The notes beneath the pieces are model-generated. The model was not told where the DNA came from and ran no database searches. It saw only the letters and a program-made list of their open reading frames with translations. From CALVGQ01 sp964370435 (GTDB taxonomy: Bacteria > Bacillota_I > Bacilli_A > Erysipelotrichales > Erysipelotrichaceae), in the NCBI GenBank assembly GCA_964370435.1, contig CAYJJG010000014.1, forward strand, positions 1 to 37,081: a stretch of 37,081 bases of DNA. Direction: 5' to 3'. Position 1 is the first letter of the stretch. Each line of letters begins with the position of its first letter. This document shows, piece after piece, positions 7,625 through 15,328 of this stretch. The position numbers were made by a program, and so were the translations under genes.

Positions 7625-8898
7625 TAAGGTACGCCATTAGTTGTTTAGGATGTAAAGTAAATACTTATGAAGCAGAAAGTGTAAGTGCATCACTTAAAAA
7701 AAGGGGTTATCAAGAGGTAAATTTTAAAGATGAAGCAGATATTTACTGTATTTTTACATGTGCAGTTACTAATACTGCTGCTAGTAAATCACGCCAAAAG
7801 ATTCACCAGGCCATACGACAAAATCCTGATGCTGTGATTTGTGCTATAGGTTGTTATGTTCAACTGAGTGCTGAAGCAATGGCACAAGAGGAACACATTG
7901 ATATACTAGTAGGTAGTAGCAATAAGATGAAGCTAGTGGAGTATATTGAAGAAGTGTTAGAAAAGAAAAAACGAATAATTAAAGTGGAAGATGTTAGAAA
8001 TAATATAGCGTTTGAAGCTTTAGAAGTAGATCGTTTTGAACATAAGACAAGAGCCTTTTTAAAGATACAAGATGGCTGTAATCAGTTCTGTAGTTATTGT
8101 ATTATACCTTATGCTAGAGGAGCTGAGCGTTCTTTAAATTATCAAGAGGTGCTAAAACAAGCACAGACTTTATCTATGCATCATCAAGAAATAGTATTAA
8201 CTGGAATTCATACAGGACGATATCGGTCTGAATCAATGGATTTAGCACAATTAATAAAATTAATCCTAGATAATACCTCAATAAAGCGCATACGTATTTC
8301 TTCTATAGAAATGAATGAAATAAATGAGGAATTAATTGAACTGATTAAAAATGAGCCTAGAGTAGCTAAACACTTGCATATTCCGCTACAGTCAGGTTGT
8401 GATGCAACACTATTAAGGATGAATAGACCATATACTACAGCGCAGTTTTTGAAATTAATAAAACGATTAAAAGAAGAAGTTGATGCTATTTCCATTAGTA
8501 CTGATATTATTGTAGGTTTTCCCAATGAAACTCAAGAAGAATATGAAGCAACTAAAGCTTTTTTGAGTCAAGTAAAATTTTCTTTTATTCATGTTTTCCC
8601 ATTTTCGTCTAAAGATAATACTAAAGCAGCCCAATTAAGTCATCCTATTGAGAATAAAGTAAAAAAACAACGTGTAAAAGAATTGCTTAGTTTCAGCAAA
8701 CAATGTAAAATTGAATACGAAAGTAAATTTATCAATGCTACTTTACAAGTTTTAATTGAAAGTTGTGAAGTAGGTTGTAGTTTTGGGTATACTAGTGAAT
8801 ATATTTATGTAAAAATAGAAAAAGAGTACCCAGTAGGTTCTATAGTGGATGTTGTTGCTACACATATGATTCATTATGAATTAATTGCGAAAGGATGA
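7621..8898 (+). CDS. mtaB: tRNA t6A37 methylthiotransferase
   Basis: Radical-SAM enzyme that converts t6A37 to ms2t6A37 in tRNAs reading ANN codons, carrying two [4Fe-4S] clusters. The N-terminal MTTase domain has SCLGCKVNTYEAE plus later cysteines (IFTCAVTN, AIGCYVQ) for the first cluster. The radical-SAM domain has the CxxxCxxC motif in DGCNQFCSYCIIPYARG. Further motifs are TGIHTGRY, HIPLQSGCDATL-RMNR and TDIIVGFPNET. The C-terminal part (about 360-425) fits a TRAM domain. At 425 residues it matches the MtaB branch (YqeV) rather than MiaB. ATG 7621 overlaps the upstream stop by 4 nt, with AAAGGA 9 nt upstream. murE follows after 6 nt. Confidence 0.93.
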   Translation: MIRYAISCLGCKVNTYEAESVSASLKKRGYQEVNFKDEADIYCIFTCAVTNTAASKSRQKIHQAIRQNPDAVICAIGCYVQLSAEAMAQEEHIDILVGSSNKMKLVEYIEEVLEKKKRIIKVEDVRNNIAFEALEVDRFEHKTRAFLKIQDGCNQFCSYCIIPYARGAERSLNYQEVLKQAQTLSMHHQEIVLTGIHTGRYRSESMDLAQLIKLILDNTSIKRIRISSIEMNEINEELIELIKNEPRVAKHLHIPLQSGCDATLLRMNRPYTTAQFLKLIKRLKEEVDAISISTDIIVGFPNETQEEYEATKAFLSQVKFSFIHVFPFSSKDNTKAAQLSHPIENKVKKQRVKELLSFSKQCKIEYESKFINATLQVLIESCEVGCSFGYTSEYIYVKIEKEYPVGSIVDVVATHMIHYELIAKG

Positions 8899-8904
8899 TA
8901 AACT

Positions 8905-10371
8905 ATGATACTGTCACGAATGTTTAAAGGTGCCCCAGATATAGAAATTAATAATATTATGATTGATAGTCGTCAAAAGTTAAAAAATTCGATATTTTTT
9001 TGTGTTAAAGGAATGACTAATGATGGTCATCAATTTGTAGAAAAAGCAATAAAAAATGGAGCAATAGTTATTGTTCATAGTAACGAGATTAAGAACTTTA
9101 ATAATCAAGTTATCTATATTCGAGTACAAGATACAAAACTCTCTTTGAGTACAATTGCTTCTTTATTCTATAATCATCCTGCAAAAGATATAAAAATGAT
9201 TGGTGTTACAGGGACTAATGGAAAGTCTAGTGTCTCCTGTTTAATTAAAGATATTGCCCAGGAATATTTTAATGTAGGGTATATCGGAACTATAGGGGTT
9301 GAATATAACGATATAAAATTACCTCCTCATTTAACTACACCTAATATTGTAGAGTTACAATCTATATTGTCACAAATGAAACAAAATGAAGTGGAAATGT
9401 GTGCCTTAGAGGTTAGCAGTATTGGTATAGAACAGGGTAGAGTGGATGGTATAGACTTTGATGTTGCTGTATTTACTAATTTTACCCATGATCACCTAGA
9501 TTATCATGGAACGATGGAAAATTATTTCAGTGCTAAAAAATTATTGTTCGATAACTTATCTGAAGATAAAATAGCAATTTATAATGTTGATGACGCAGCA
9601 GGATTAGCTATTGTAAAGGACTGTAAAGGTAGATTGTTAAGTTATGGAATTGAACATATTGCAGATTATCAGGCAAAAGATATACAATTATTTGCTGATA
9701 AGACAGTATTTACATTAAGTTGTTTATCGAATGAATATCGCATTGAAACTAATTTAGTTGCCAAGTTTAACATCTATAATCTATTGGCAGCTATAGCAAC
9801 TTTACATCAAATGGGTATTGAAATCGAAGAGATGCTCAAACATTTGAATAATATTAAGCAAATTGAAGGCCGAATGCAACGTGTTGAAGAGGGACAACCC
9901 TTTAATGTCATTGTTGACTTTGCCCATACTCCTGATGGACTTAAAAAAATATTTGAATATGCGAGTAAGATAACACCAGTTGATTGCCGTATTATTGCAG
10001 TATTTGGATCCGCAGGTAAGCGGGATACTAAAAAAAGACCTGAATTTGGTAGTTTAGCTGACAAATATTGTGATATGATAATTTTAACTGAAGATGATCC
10101 GCGTGGTGAAAGTGTAATTGCTATTGCTAATGATATAGCAACAGGAATAAAAAAGAAAAACTATGTGATTATCGAAAGCCGCTATGATGCGATTAGACAG
10201 GCCATTGAGATGGCAAATATACAAGATACAATCTTAATCTTAGGTAAAGGTAGCGAAGATTTTATCTATGGTGAGTTTAGTAAAGAACCGTGGCTATCTG
10301 ATCCATATGTGGCTAAAGAAGTACTACATAAATATTATTTTGAGAAGGAGGAACAATATGAAACTATCTAA
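8905..10371 (+). CDS. murE: UDP-N-acetylmuramyl-tripeptide synthetase
   Basis: Adds the third amino acid to UDP-MurNAc-L-Ala-D-Glu in peptidoglycan synthesis. ATP-binding loop GVTGTNGKSS; then TTPN, EVSSIGIEQGRVDGIDFD, FTNFTHDHLDYHGTMENY and AKKLLF, whose lysine is the usual carbamylated residue region. The C-terminal domain has FAHTPDGL, FGSAGKRDTKKRPEFG and the specificity motif TEDDPRGES. Diaminopimelate enzymes normally have DNPR; here it is DDPR, so the third residue (DAP or lysine) cannot be read safely. The 488-residue length is normal. It lies away from any mra/dcw cluster, between mtaB and deoC. The start is ATG 8905 with AAAGG about 11 nt upstream, and its end overlaps deoC by 14 nt. 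Confidence 0.93.
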   Translation: MILSRMFKGAPDIEINNIMIDSRQKLKNSIFFCVKGMTNDGHQFVEKAIKNGAIVIVHSNEIKNFNNQVIYIRVQDTKLSLSTIASLFYNHPAKDIKMIGVTGTNGKSSVSCLIKDIAQEYFNVGYIGTIGVEYNDIKLPPHLTTPNIVELQSILSQMKQNEVEMCALEVSSIGIEQGRVDGIDFDVAVFTNFTHDHLDYHGTMENYFSAKKLLFDNLSEDKIAIYNVDDAAGLAIVKDCKGRLLSYGIEHIADYQAKDIQLFADKTVFTLSCLSNEYRIETNLVAKFNIYNLLAAIATLHQMGIEIEEMLKHLNNIKQIEGRMQRVEEGQPFNVIVDFAHTPDGLKKIFEYASKITPVDCRIIAVFGSAGKRDTKKRPEFGSLADKYCDMIILTEDDPRGESVIAIANDIATGIKKKNYVIIESRYDAIRQAIEMANIQDTILILGKGSEDFIYGEFSKEPWLSDPYVAKEVLHKYYFEKEEQYETI

Positions 10372-11020
10372 ATACATTGATCATACATTATTAAAACCTG
10401 AAGCAACTCAGGAACAAATTGAAAAACTATGTCAAGAAGCAATTACCCATGATTTTAAAACAGTATGTGTAAATACAAGTTGGATTCCTACGTGTAAAGA
10501 AATGCTTAAAGGAAGTGATGTAGGTGTTTGTTCAGTAATTGGATTTCCATTAGGTGCTATGAGTACCCATTCTAAAGCTTTTGAAACAACATGGGCTATT
10601 GAGCAAGGCGCAGATGAAATTGATATGGTAATTCATATTGGTCAATTAAAAATGGCTAATTTTGAATATTTAGTTAATGATATAAAAACTGTAAAACATG
10701 CATGCAAGGATAAAGTATTAAAAGTAATATTAGAAACATGTTTATTGACTAATGATGAAAAAGTACTAGCTTGTACTGCATGTGTAGAAGCGGGCGCAGA
10801 TTTTGTAAAGACCTCTACTGGATTTTCAACTGCTGGTGCAACACTTGAAGATGTCGTATTAATGAAAGAAGTTGTTAATGGAAAATGTTTAGTTAAAGCA
10901 GCAGGTGGAGTTAAGAATTTTGATGATTTACAAAATATGATTAAAGCTGGAGCTGATCGTATTGGTACGTCAAGTGGTGTTGCATTATTACAAAATAAAG
11001 AAGCAAAAGAAGAATATTAA
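10358..11020 (+). CDS. deoC: Deoxyribose-phosphate aldolase
   Basis: Cleaves 2-deoxyribose-5-phosphate to acetaldehyde and glyceraldehyde-3-phosphate in deoxynucleoside catabolism, through a Schiff-base lysine. Motifs: YIDHTLLKPEAT at the N-terminus, VCVNTSW, VIGFPLGA, EIDMVIHIG, KVILETCLLTN, the Schiff-base strand DFVKTSTGF, the second active-site lysine VKAAGGV and RIGTSSG. The start is ATG 10358, giving 220 residues, the normal length. A longer frame from 10268 exists but overlaps murE heavily and lacks a ribosome binding site, while AAGGAGG (10345-10351) sits 6 nt before 10358. It overlaps the murE end by 14 nt. No other deo gene is near, so it is isolated from a nucleoside cluster. Confidence 0.95.
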   Translation: MKLSKYIDHTLLKPEATQEQIEKLCQEAITHDFKTVCVNTSWIPTCKEMLKGSDVGVCSVIGFPLGAMSTHSKAFETTWAIEQGADEIDMVIHIGQLKMANFEYLVNDIKTVKHACKDKVLKVILETCLLTNDEKVLACTACVEAGADFVKTSTGFSTAGATLEDVVLMKEVVNGKCLVKAAGGVKNFDDLQNMIKAGADRIGTSSGVALLQNKEAKEEY

Positions 11021-11037
11021 TAGGGTGGAAGATCACT

Positions 11038-12156
11038 ATGAAAATAGCGCCTAAGTGGATCTTATTGATTAGTTGTTTATGTTTTTTTTCAGCATGTGCT
11101 TCATCAACTGATGAATTATTTCTAGAGGGTGAAAGCTATGCAAATTGGAGTAATAAAGAATATGAAACAATTAATCTAAGTGTAGATGATGCTATAATAA
11201 AAGACGGTGGAATTTATGAAATTGTTGGAAACTTAGATGATGGTAGTTTAAGTATTGATACTAGAAATGAAGCGGTCTATCTGATTTTAAACAATGCCAA
11301 ACTACATAGTAGCACAGCAGCTCCGATATTGATAAAAAGTGCAAGTCAAGTGGTGATTTATCTTGAAGATTATAGTGAAAATTACATAACACAAGATGAT
11401 TTGGATGTTGAAATTGATGAAAATGCTGCAATTTTTTCTACTGCACCACTAACTATTGCTGGCAATGGGAAATTAACAGTCGATACCAAGTACAATGATG
11501 GAATTAAAAGTGAAAAATCAATTTCTATATTGGATGCTCGAATCAATATACAAGCTGAGGGTGATGGTATGGTCGCTAGTTTATTTTTAATTGATCAAGC
11601 CTTTGTTGATATAATTTGTAATAAAGATGGTTTAAAAACTGCTAAATCCGATGAAACTGGTCAAGGTGCTATTTTATTTGATGATGGCATTATGAGTGTT
11701 AATGCCAATGGAAAAGGCTTTAATGCGATTAATGATATAAATATTCTTGATGGGATTGTCGAAATTACAGCACTAGAAGATGGAATTAGTGCTGGTAATC
11801 AATTTTATTTTAAACAAGGAACAATTGTAGTTAATCATTCAAAAGAAGGTATTGAAGCTAAAACAGTCTTAATCAATGATGGAGTTATTAATATTAAATC
11901 GACAGAAGATGGAATTAATGCCTTTGATGAATCAGGTGAACTAAGAATAATGGGCGGTGAAGTTATAATTGAGAACATTGGCGAAAAAGGTGATGGGCTC
12001 GATGCGAATAATAATCTAATAATAGGCAAAGATGCAAAGGTAGTAGTAAAACATAACATTGATGCTACAAATGAATATCCGATTGATTATCATGGAACGT
12101 ATACAAATGAGGGTGGAATTGTGGTTGATGAAAACGAAAATACAATAAATCCTTGA
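11038..12156 (+). CDS. Beta-helix lipoprotein of the Cthe_2159-like carbohydrate-binding family
   Basis: A lipoprotein: hydrophobic N-terminus and lipobox FSAC with Cys20. The mature part is a repetitive right-handed beta-helix-like chain with recurring D-G-I/L turns: YNDGIKSEKS, EGDGMVAS, NKDGLKTA, LEDGISAG, KEGIEAKT, TEDGINAF and KGDGLDANNN. This pattern matches the family typified by Clostridium thermocellum Cthe_2159, described as calcium- and polygalacturonate-binding; assignment is from memory of the pattern, so the ligand is uncertain. The repeated acidic turn residues could bind calcium. It would sit on the outer face of the membrane. It follows deoC by 17 nt with GGTGGA upstream of ATG 11038, and looks like the last gene of the rsmE operon. 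No clear terminator follows. Confidence 0.75.
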   Translation: MKIAPKWILLISCLCFFSACASSTDELFLEGESYANWSNKEYETINLSVDDAIIKDGGIYEIVGNLDDGSLSIDTRNEAVYLILNNAKLHSSTAAPILIKSASQVVIYLEDYSENYITQDDLDVEIDENAAIFSTAPLTIAGNGKLTVDTKYNDGIKSEKSISILDARINIQAEGDGMVASLFLIDQAFVDIICNKDGLKTAKSDETGQGAILFDDGIMSVNANGKGFNAINDINILDGIVEITALEDGISAGNQFYFKQGTIVVNHSKEGIEAKTVLINDGVINIKSTEDGINAFDESGELRIMGGEVIIENIGEKGDGLDANNNLIIGKDAKVVVKHNIDATNEYPIDYHGTYTNEGGIVVDENENTINP

Positions 12157-12225
12157 TGATTTACTGCAAAATTGTGCTATTTAAAGAAAAATAAGATTAA
12201 AATTTGTAAAAATAGAACTAAATCA

Positions 12226-12254
12226 TTGCATTTTATGAATATGTTTTATATAAT
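12226..12254 (+). promoter_or_regulatory. Sigma-A type promoter of rpsU
   Basis: TTGCAT (12226-12231), a 17-nt spacer and consensus TATAAT (12249-12254), 33 nt before the GTG start of rpsU. The region upstream has no clear terminator for the preceding lipoprotein gene. Confidence 0.82.
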
Positions 12255-12287
12255 GTATATGCTATTGTTATGAAGGGAGGGTTAGTT

Positions 12288-12467
12288 GTGGCAAAAGTAG
12301 TCTTAAAAGAGAATGAAGTACTAGACGATGCTCTTAGACGATTTAAACGTCAGGTATCTCGTAACGGAACCCTTGCCGAAGCTCGCAAAAGAGAATTTTA
12401 TGTAAAACCAGGAATCAAACGTAAACTTAAATCTGAAGCAGCTAGAAAAGCTCGTCGTTCAAAATAA
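12288..12467 (+). CDS. rpsU: 30S ribosomal protein S21
   Basis: Small, very basic 59-residue protein of the 30S subunit. It reads VAKVVLKENE-LDDALRRFKRQVSRNG and ends in a lysine/arginine-rich tail (RKLKSEAARKARRSK), typical of S21. The start is GTG 12288: GGGAGG (12275-12280) is 7 nt upstream and the protein then begins like other S21 proteins. The in-frame ATG at 12270 would include the ribosome binding site within the coding sequence and is rejected. It is transcribed from its own promoter and followed by a short terminator-like hairpin, then yqfC. S21 near yqfC/yqfD/phoH is a recurrent Bacillota arrangement. Confidence 0.96.
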   Translation: MAKVVLKENEVLDDALRRFKRQVSRNGTLAEARKREFYVKPGIKRKLKSEAARKARRSK

Positions 12468-12468
12468 G

Positions 12469-12491
12469 GAAGTTAACTACTTCTTTTTTTT
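12469..12491 (+). terminator. Short, probably leaky terminator after rpsU
   Basis: GAAGT (12469-12473) pairs with ACTTC (12479-12483) around a 5-nt loop, followed by eight T. The stem is only 5 bp, so partial read-through into yqfC-yqfD-phoH is likely and would give rpsU more transcript than its followers. Confidence 0.55.
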
Positions 12492-12498
12492 TATGTTT

Positions 12499-12527
12499 AG
12501 GCATATCCTTTATAGAAAGGAGTGCCT
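12499..12527 (+). promoter_or_regulatory. Hairpin enclosing the yqfC ribosome binding site
   Basis: AGGCA (12499-12503) pairs with TGCCT (12523-12527), and inside it CCTTT (12507-12511) pairs with AAAGG (12516-12520) around an ATAG loop. The right inner arm is the AAAGGAG ribosome binding site of yqfC (start 12531), so the fold would hide it. It lies directly after the rpsU T-tract. Confidence 0.5.
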
Positions 12528-12530
12528 GAC

Positions 12531-12728
12531 ATGATTACAATATCAAATAGAAGAGCAAGTATCGAAAATGTTCAATCACTACAATCAGTAAATGAGAATA
12601 AAATGGAATTTTTATTAAAAGATAAAAAAATGATTTTATTAGGAAAGTATTTACGTGTTGTTATGTTTACAGTGGAAGAAATATGGATTGATGGTGATAT
12701 TGAACAGGTTATTTTTGATGAAAAATAA
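12531..12728 (+). CDS. yqfC: YabP/YqfC-family sporulation protein
   Basis: A 65-residue protein matching the YabP/YqfC pattern: ITISNRRASIEN near the N-terminus, a small beta-strand core, and LLGKYLRVVMFTVEEIWIDG followed by DIEQVIF. In Bacillus subtilis yqfC belongs to the mother-cell sporulation regulon; its molecular job is not well defined. The start chosen is ATG 12531, with AAAGGAG (12516-12522) 8 nt upstream. A GTG at 12522 in the same frame overlaps the ribosome binding site and is rejected. It overlaps yqfD by 11 nt. Its linkage to rpsU through a leaky terminator and the hairpin over its ribosome binding site suggests that it is expressed at a lower level, or conditionally. Confidence 0.85.
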   Translation: MITISNRRASIENVQSLQSVNENKMEFLLKDKKMILLGKYLRVVMFTVEEIWIDGDIEQVIFDEK

Positions 12729-13668
12729 TATCCAATTTTTCTTTGGAATGGATTACTATAAAGTTGATTTACCTGTGACTTATTTTTTAAATCAAGTTCA
12801 CTATGCTCAAATAGATATCTTTGATTTGAAAACAAGTAAAGAAGGCATTTCTTTTTTTGCTCCAATATATCAAAGAAAAAAAATTCTTCGTACTTTTAAA
12901 AAATGCGATAAGATAAAAACAGTGGGCGTATTAGGATTTTTCTTTAGACAGCTTAATCAACCATTTCGTGTTTTTTTATTTTTGTGGTGTATAGCATTAT
13001 TTCAAATTTTAAATCATACGATATTGGATATCACTTATCAAGCTACTAGTCCTTCACTATCACTGCAGATAGAACATTATTTGAATGAACAAGGGTATAA
13101 GGTTCCTTTCATAAATTTTAATAATCAACTTGAAGAAGAATTAAAAGATAATATTGAAGCTTATTTCAAAACTGAAATTGCTTGGTTAGAAATTACAAGA
13201 GATGCTAGTAAAATTCATATAGCCTTTAATGATAAACGATACGCAGAAACTAAAGTATACGATAATACACCGCTCATCGCACATAAATCAGGAATGATTA
13301 CACGATTCGATGTAACTCATGGGGAAAAATTAGTGGATATTAATGATATAGTCTATGAGGGTGATATTTTAGTAGATAACGTCCTTTATGATGCCTTTAA
13401 TCTTCCTCAAGATGTTTATGTTGAGGGTAGTGTGTGGGCTAAAACTTGGACTACAATAGAGAGTAGTATAGAATTAGATGAGGCTAGTAGCATATTACAA
13501 CCACTACACTTTACTAGGCTCTTAATGCAGTGTAGGTCAGAAATTGAAAAAGAATTATCAGAGGGTGAAGAAATTATAAGCGAAAGTATTTTACATTTTG
13601 GTATAAAAGAGGGTAAAATAGAGATGAAAATACATTATACATGTATTGAGGACATTAGCCGTCCTTAA
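12718..13668 (+). CDS. yqfD: YqfD-family sporulation protein
   Basis: A 316-residue membrane protein matching YqfD: it begins MKNNIQFFFGMDYYKV, has an N-terminal domain to about residue 75, one membrane helix (about 78-100, VFLFLWCIALFQILN), then a large domain with the LNEQGY element and PLIAHKSGMITRFDVTHGEKLV-INDIV-EGDILV, a typical YqfD segment. Bacillus YqfD is longer (about 400 residues from memory), so this is a compact version. It is a sporulation-associated, mother-cell protein in Bacillus. ATG 12718 lies inside the yqfC end; only a weak AGG is upstream, so it relies on translational coupling. An earlier in-frame start near 12655 would overlap yqfC heavily and does not match the family start. 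Confidence 0.85.
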   Translation: MKNNIQFFFGMDYYKVDLPVTYFLNQVHYAQIDIFDLKTSKEGISFFAPIYQRKKILRTFKKCDKIKTVGVLGFFFRQLNQPFRVFLFLWCIALFQILNHTILDITYQATSPSLSLQIEHYLNEQGYKVPFINFNNQLEEELKDNIEAYFKTEIAWLEITRDASKIHIAFNDKRYAETKVYDNTPLIAHKSGMITRFDVTHGEKLVDINDIVYEGDILVDNVLYDAFNLPQDVYVEGSVWAKTWTTIESSIELDEASSILQPLHFTRLLMQCRSEIEKELSEGEEIISESILHFGIKEGKIEMKIHYTCIEDISRP

Positions 13669-13682
13669 TGGAGGAATAACTT

Positions 13683-14645
13683 TTGTTGAATAGTACCGTT
13701 ATTAAACTGGAAGGATTAAATAATCAACAAGCTATGAACTTAGTAGGTCATCAAGATAAAAACTTAAATTTAATTAGCGAGTTGTATAAAGTAGAGCTTA
13801 TTTATAGAAATGATGAGTTTATAATTTTAGATGCTGATGAAGAAGTGAGTAATAAAATAAGTAAGTTATTAAATAGCTTATATTCTTTACTAATGAAAAA
13901 TATGCGTATTAATTTAAGAGATATAGTTTATCTACATCGTCTAATTGAGAAAAATAAAGAGTTTAACTATGCAATGTTATTTTCTAAAGTTATTGCAAAA
14001 ACGTTACATGGTAAAGAAATTGCCCCTAAGACTTTAGGACAATATGAGTTTGTAGAAGCGATGCAAAAAAAAGATATTATATTCGCGATTGGACCTGCTG
14101 GAACAGGAAAAACCTATCTAGCAGTTATTCAGGCGGTAGCAATGCTTAAGAAAAATGAAGTAAAGCGAATTGTGCTTACTCGGCCTGCAGTAGAGGCTGG
14201 CGAGAATTTAGGTTTTCTTCCAGGAGATTTAAAAGAAAAAGTCGATCCATATTTACGTCCTCTATATGATGGGCTTCATGCAATGCTTGGTGCTGAGAAT
14301 TGCGAGAAGTATATTGAGAAAGGCATTATTGAAATTGCACCACTTGCTTATATGCGAGGTAGAACCTTAGAGGATGCTTTTGTAATTTTAGATGAAGCAC
14401 AAAATACTACTAGTGCTCAAATGAAGATGTTTCTAACACGACTTGGATTCAACTCCAAGATGGTTATTACAGGGGATATCACACAAATTGATTTAGCTAA
14501 GGGAAAAGATAGTGGTTTAAAAGATGTTACAAAGATATTACAAGGAATAAAGGAAATCGCTATATTAGAGTTATCTAGTGATGATGTTGTAAGACATCCA
14601 TTAGTACAAAAAATTGTCGAAAGTTATGCAAAAAAAGGAGTATAG
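13683..14645 (+). CDS. phoH: PhoH-family ATPase
   Basis: Cytosolic P-loop ATPase. An N-terminal KH-like region (about 1-110) precedes the PhoH ATPase core: Walker A IGPAGTGKTYLA, then LTRPAVEAGENLGFLPGDL, DPYLRPLYDGLHAML, Walker B VILDEAQNT, TSAQMKMFLTRLG and VITGDITQIDL. The family is linked to RNA metabolism, but its exact reaction is unsettled. The start is TTG, either 13683 or 13686; GGAGG at 13670-13674 is 8 nt from the first. At about 320 residues it is normal. In many Bacillota phoH is followed by ybeY and era; here a two-component system follows after 2 nt, so the usual order is broken. Confidence 0.93.
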   Translation: MLNSTVIKLEGLNNQQAMNLVGHQDKNLNLISELYKVELIYRNDEFIILDADEEVSNKISKLLNSLYSLLMKNMRINLRDIVYLHRLIEKNKEFNYAMLFSKVIAKTLHGKEIAPKTLGQYEFVEAMQKKDIIFAIGPAGTGKTYLAVIQAVAMLKKNEVKRIVLTRPAVEAGENLGFLPGDLKEKVDPYLRPLYDGLHAMLGAENCEKYIEKGIIEIAPLAYMRGRTLEDAFVILDEAQNTTSAQMKMFLTRLGFNSKMVITGDITQIDLAKGKDSGLKDVTKILQGIKEIAILELSSDDVVRHPLVQKIVESYAKKGV

Positions 14646-14647
14646 AT

Positions 14648-15328
14648 ATGGCAAAAATATTGTTGGTAGAAGATGAGGAAAGTATTCGTAAATTAATTAG
14701 TTATGATTTAAAAATGGCTAAATATGATACTACTGTATGTGAGGAAGGGCAAGAAGCTCTTCAAAAAGGATTAGATCAAAGTTATGACATTATGATTATT
14801 GACTGGATGCTACCATCAATCAGTGGGATTGAGTTAGTAAAGGCATTTCGTGAAAAAGGAATTAATAGTGTCATTATTATGCTGACTGCCAAAGATGAAG
14901 AAGAGGATGTGCTCGATGCCTTTGAAGCAGGAGTTGATGACTATGTTACTAAACCTTTTTCACCGCGCCAATTATTAGCACGAATACAGGCTCATATAAA
15001 ACGATTAAACAAACAATCTACACAAGTTTTATCGTTTAATGAAGTGTTATTAGATGTTGCTAAAAGAGAGGTTAGTGTAAATAATAAGTTAATCGATTTA
15101 ACAAAAAAAGAATTTGAATTACTGGAGTATATGCTACGTAATCCTAAAGTCGTTTTAACTAGGGACAACATTTTAAATGAAATTTGGGATTTTGATTATG
15201 ATGGTGATACACGTATTGTAGATGTTCATATCTTCAAACTTAGGAGTAAACTACAACACTCTAGCATTAATATAAGGTCAAGAAGAGGTGTAGGCTATTC
15301 TTTAGAAAGCACACATGAAGATAACTGA
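14648..15328 (+). CDS. OmpR/PhoB-family response regulator
   Basis: A DNA-binding response regulator of 226 residues. The receiver domain (1-120) has the acidic pair in LVEDEES, phospho-acceptor Asp52 in MIIDWMLP, the switch threonine in IIMLTAKDE and the lysine in VTKPFSP. The winged-helix effector (about 130-225) has LTKKEFELLEYMLRNP and VDVHIFKLRSKL, ending in RSRRGVGYSL. It pairs with the histidine kinase directly downstream, overlapping it by 14 nt. By domain order the pair resembles PhoP/PhoR or YycF-type systems, but nothing here fixes the regulon and no accessory YycH/YycI-like genes are present. It is probably expressed from the rpsU-phoH transcript. Confidence 0.94.
   Translation: MAKILLVEDEESIRKLISYDLKMAKYDTTVCEEGQEALQKGLDQSYDIMIIDWMLPSISGIELVKAFREKGINSVIIMLTAKDEEEDVLDAFEAGVDDYVTKPFSPRQLLARIQAHIKRLNKQSTQVLSFNEVLLDVAKREVSVNNKLIDLTKKEFELLEYMLRNPKVVLTRDNILNEIWDFDYDGDTRIVDVHIFKLRSKLQHSSINIRSRRGVGYSLESTHEDN

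Noticed and set aside
10268..10357. Longer start for deoC
   Set aside because: It overlaps murE by about 100 nt and has no ribosome binding site; AAGGAGG and family alignment support 10358.
12270..12287. ATG start for rpsU at 12270
   Set aside because: The stretch contains the ribosome binding site itself; the S21 sequence begins at GTG 12288.
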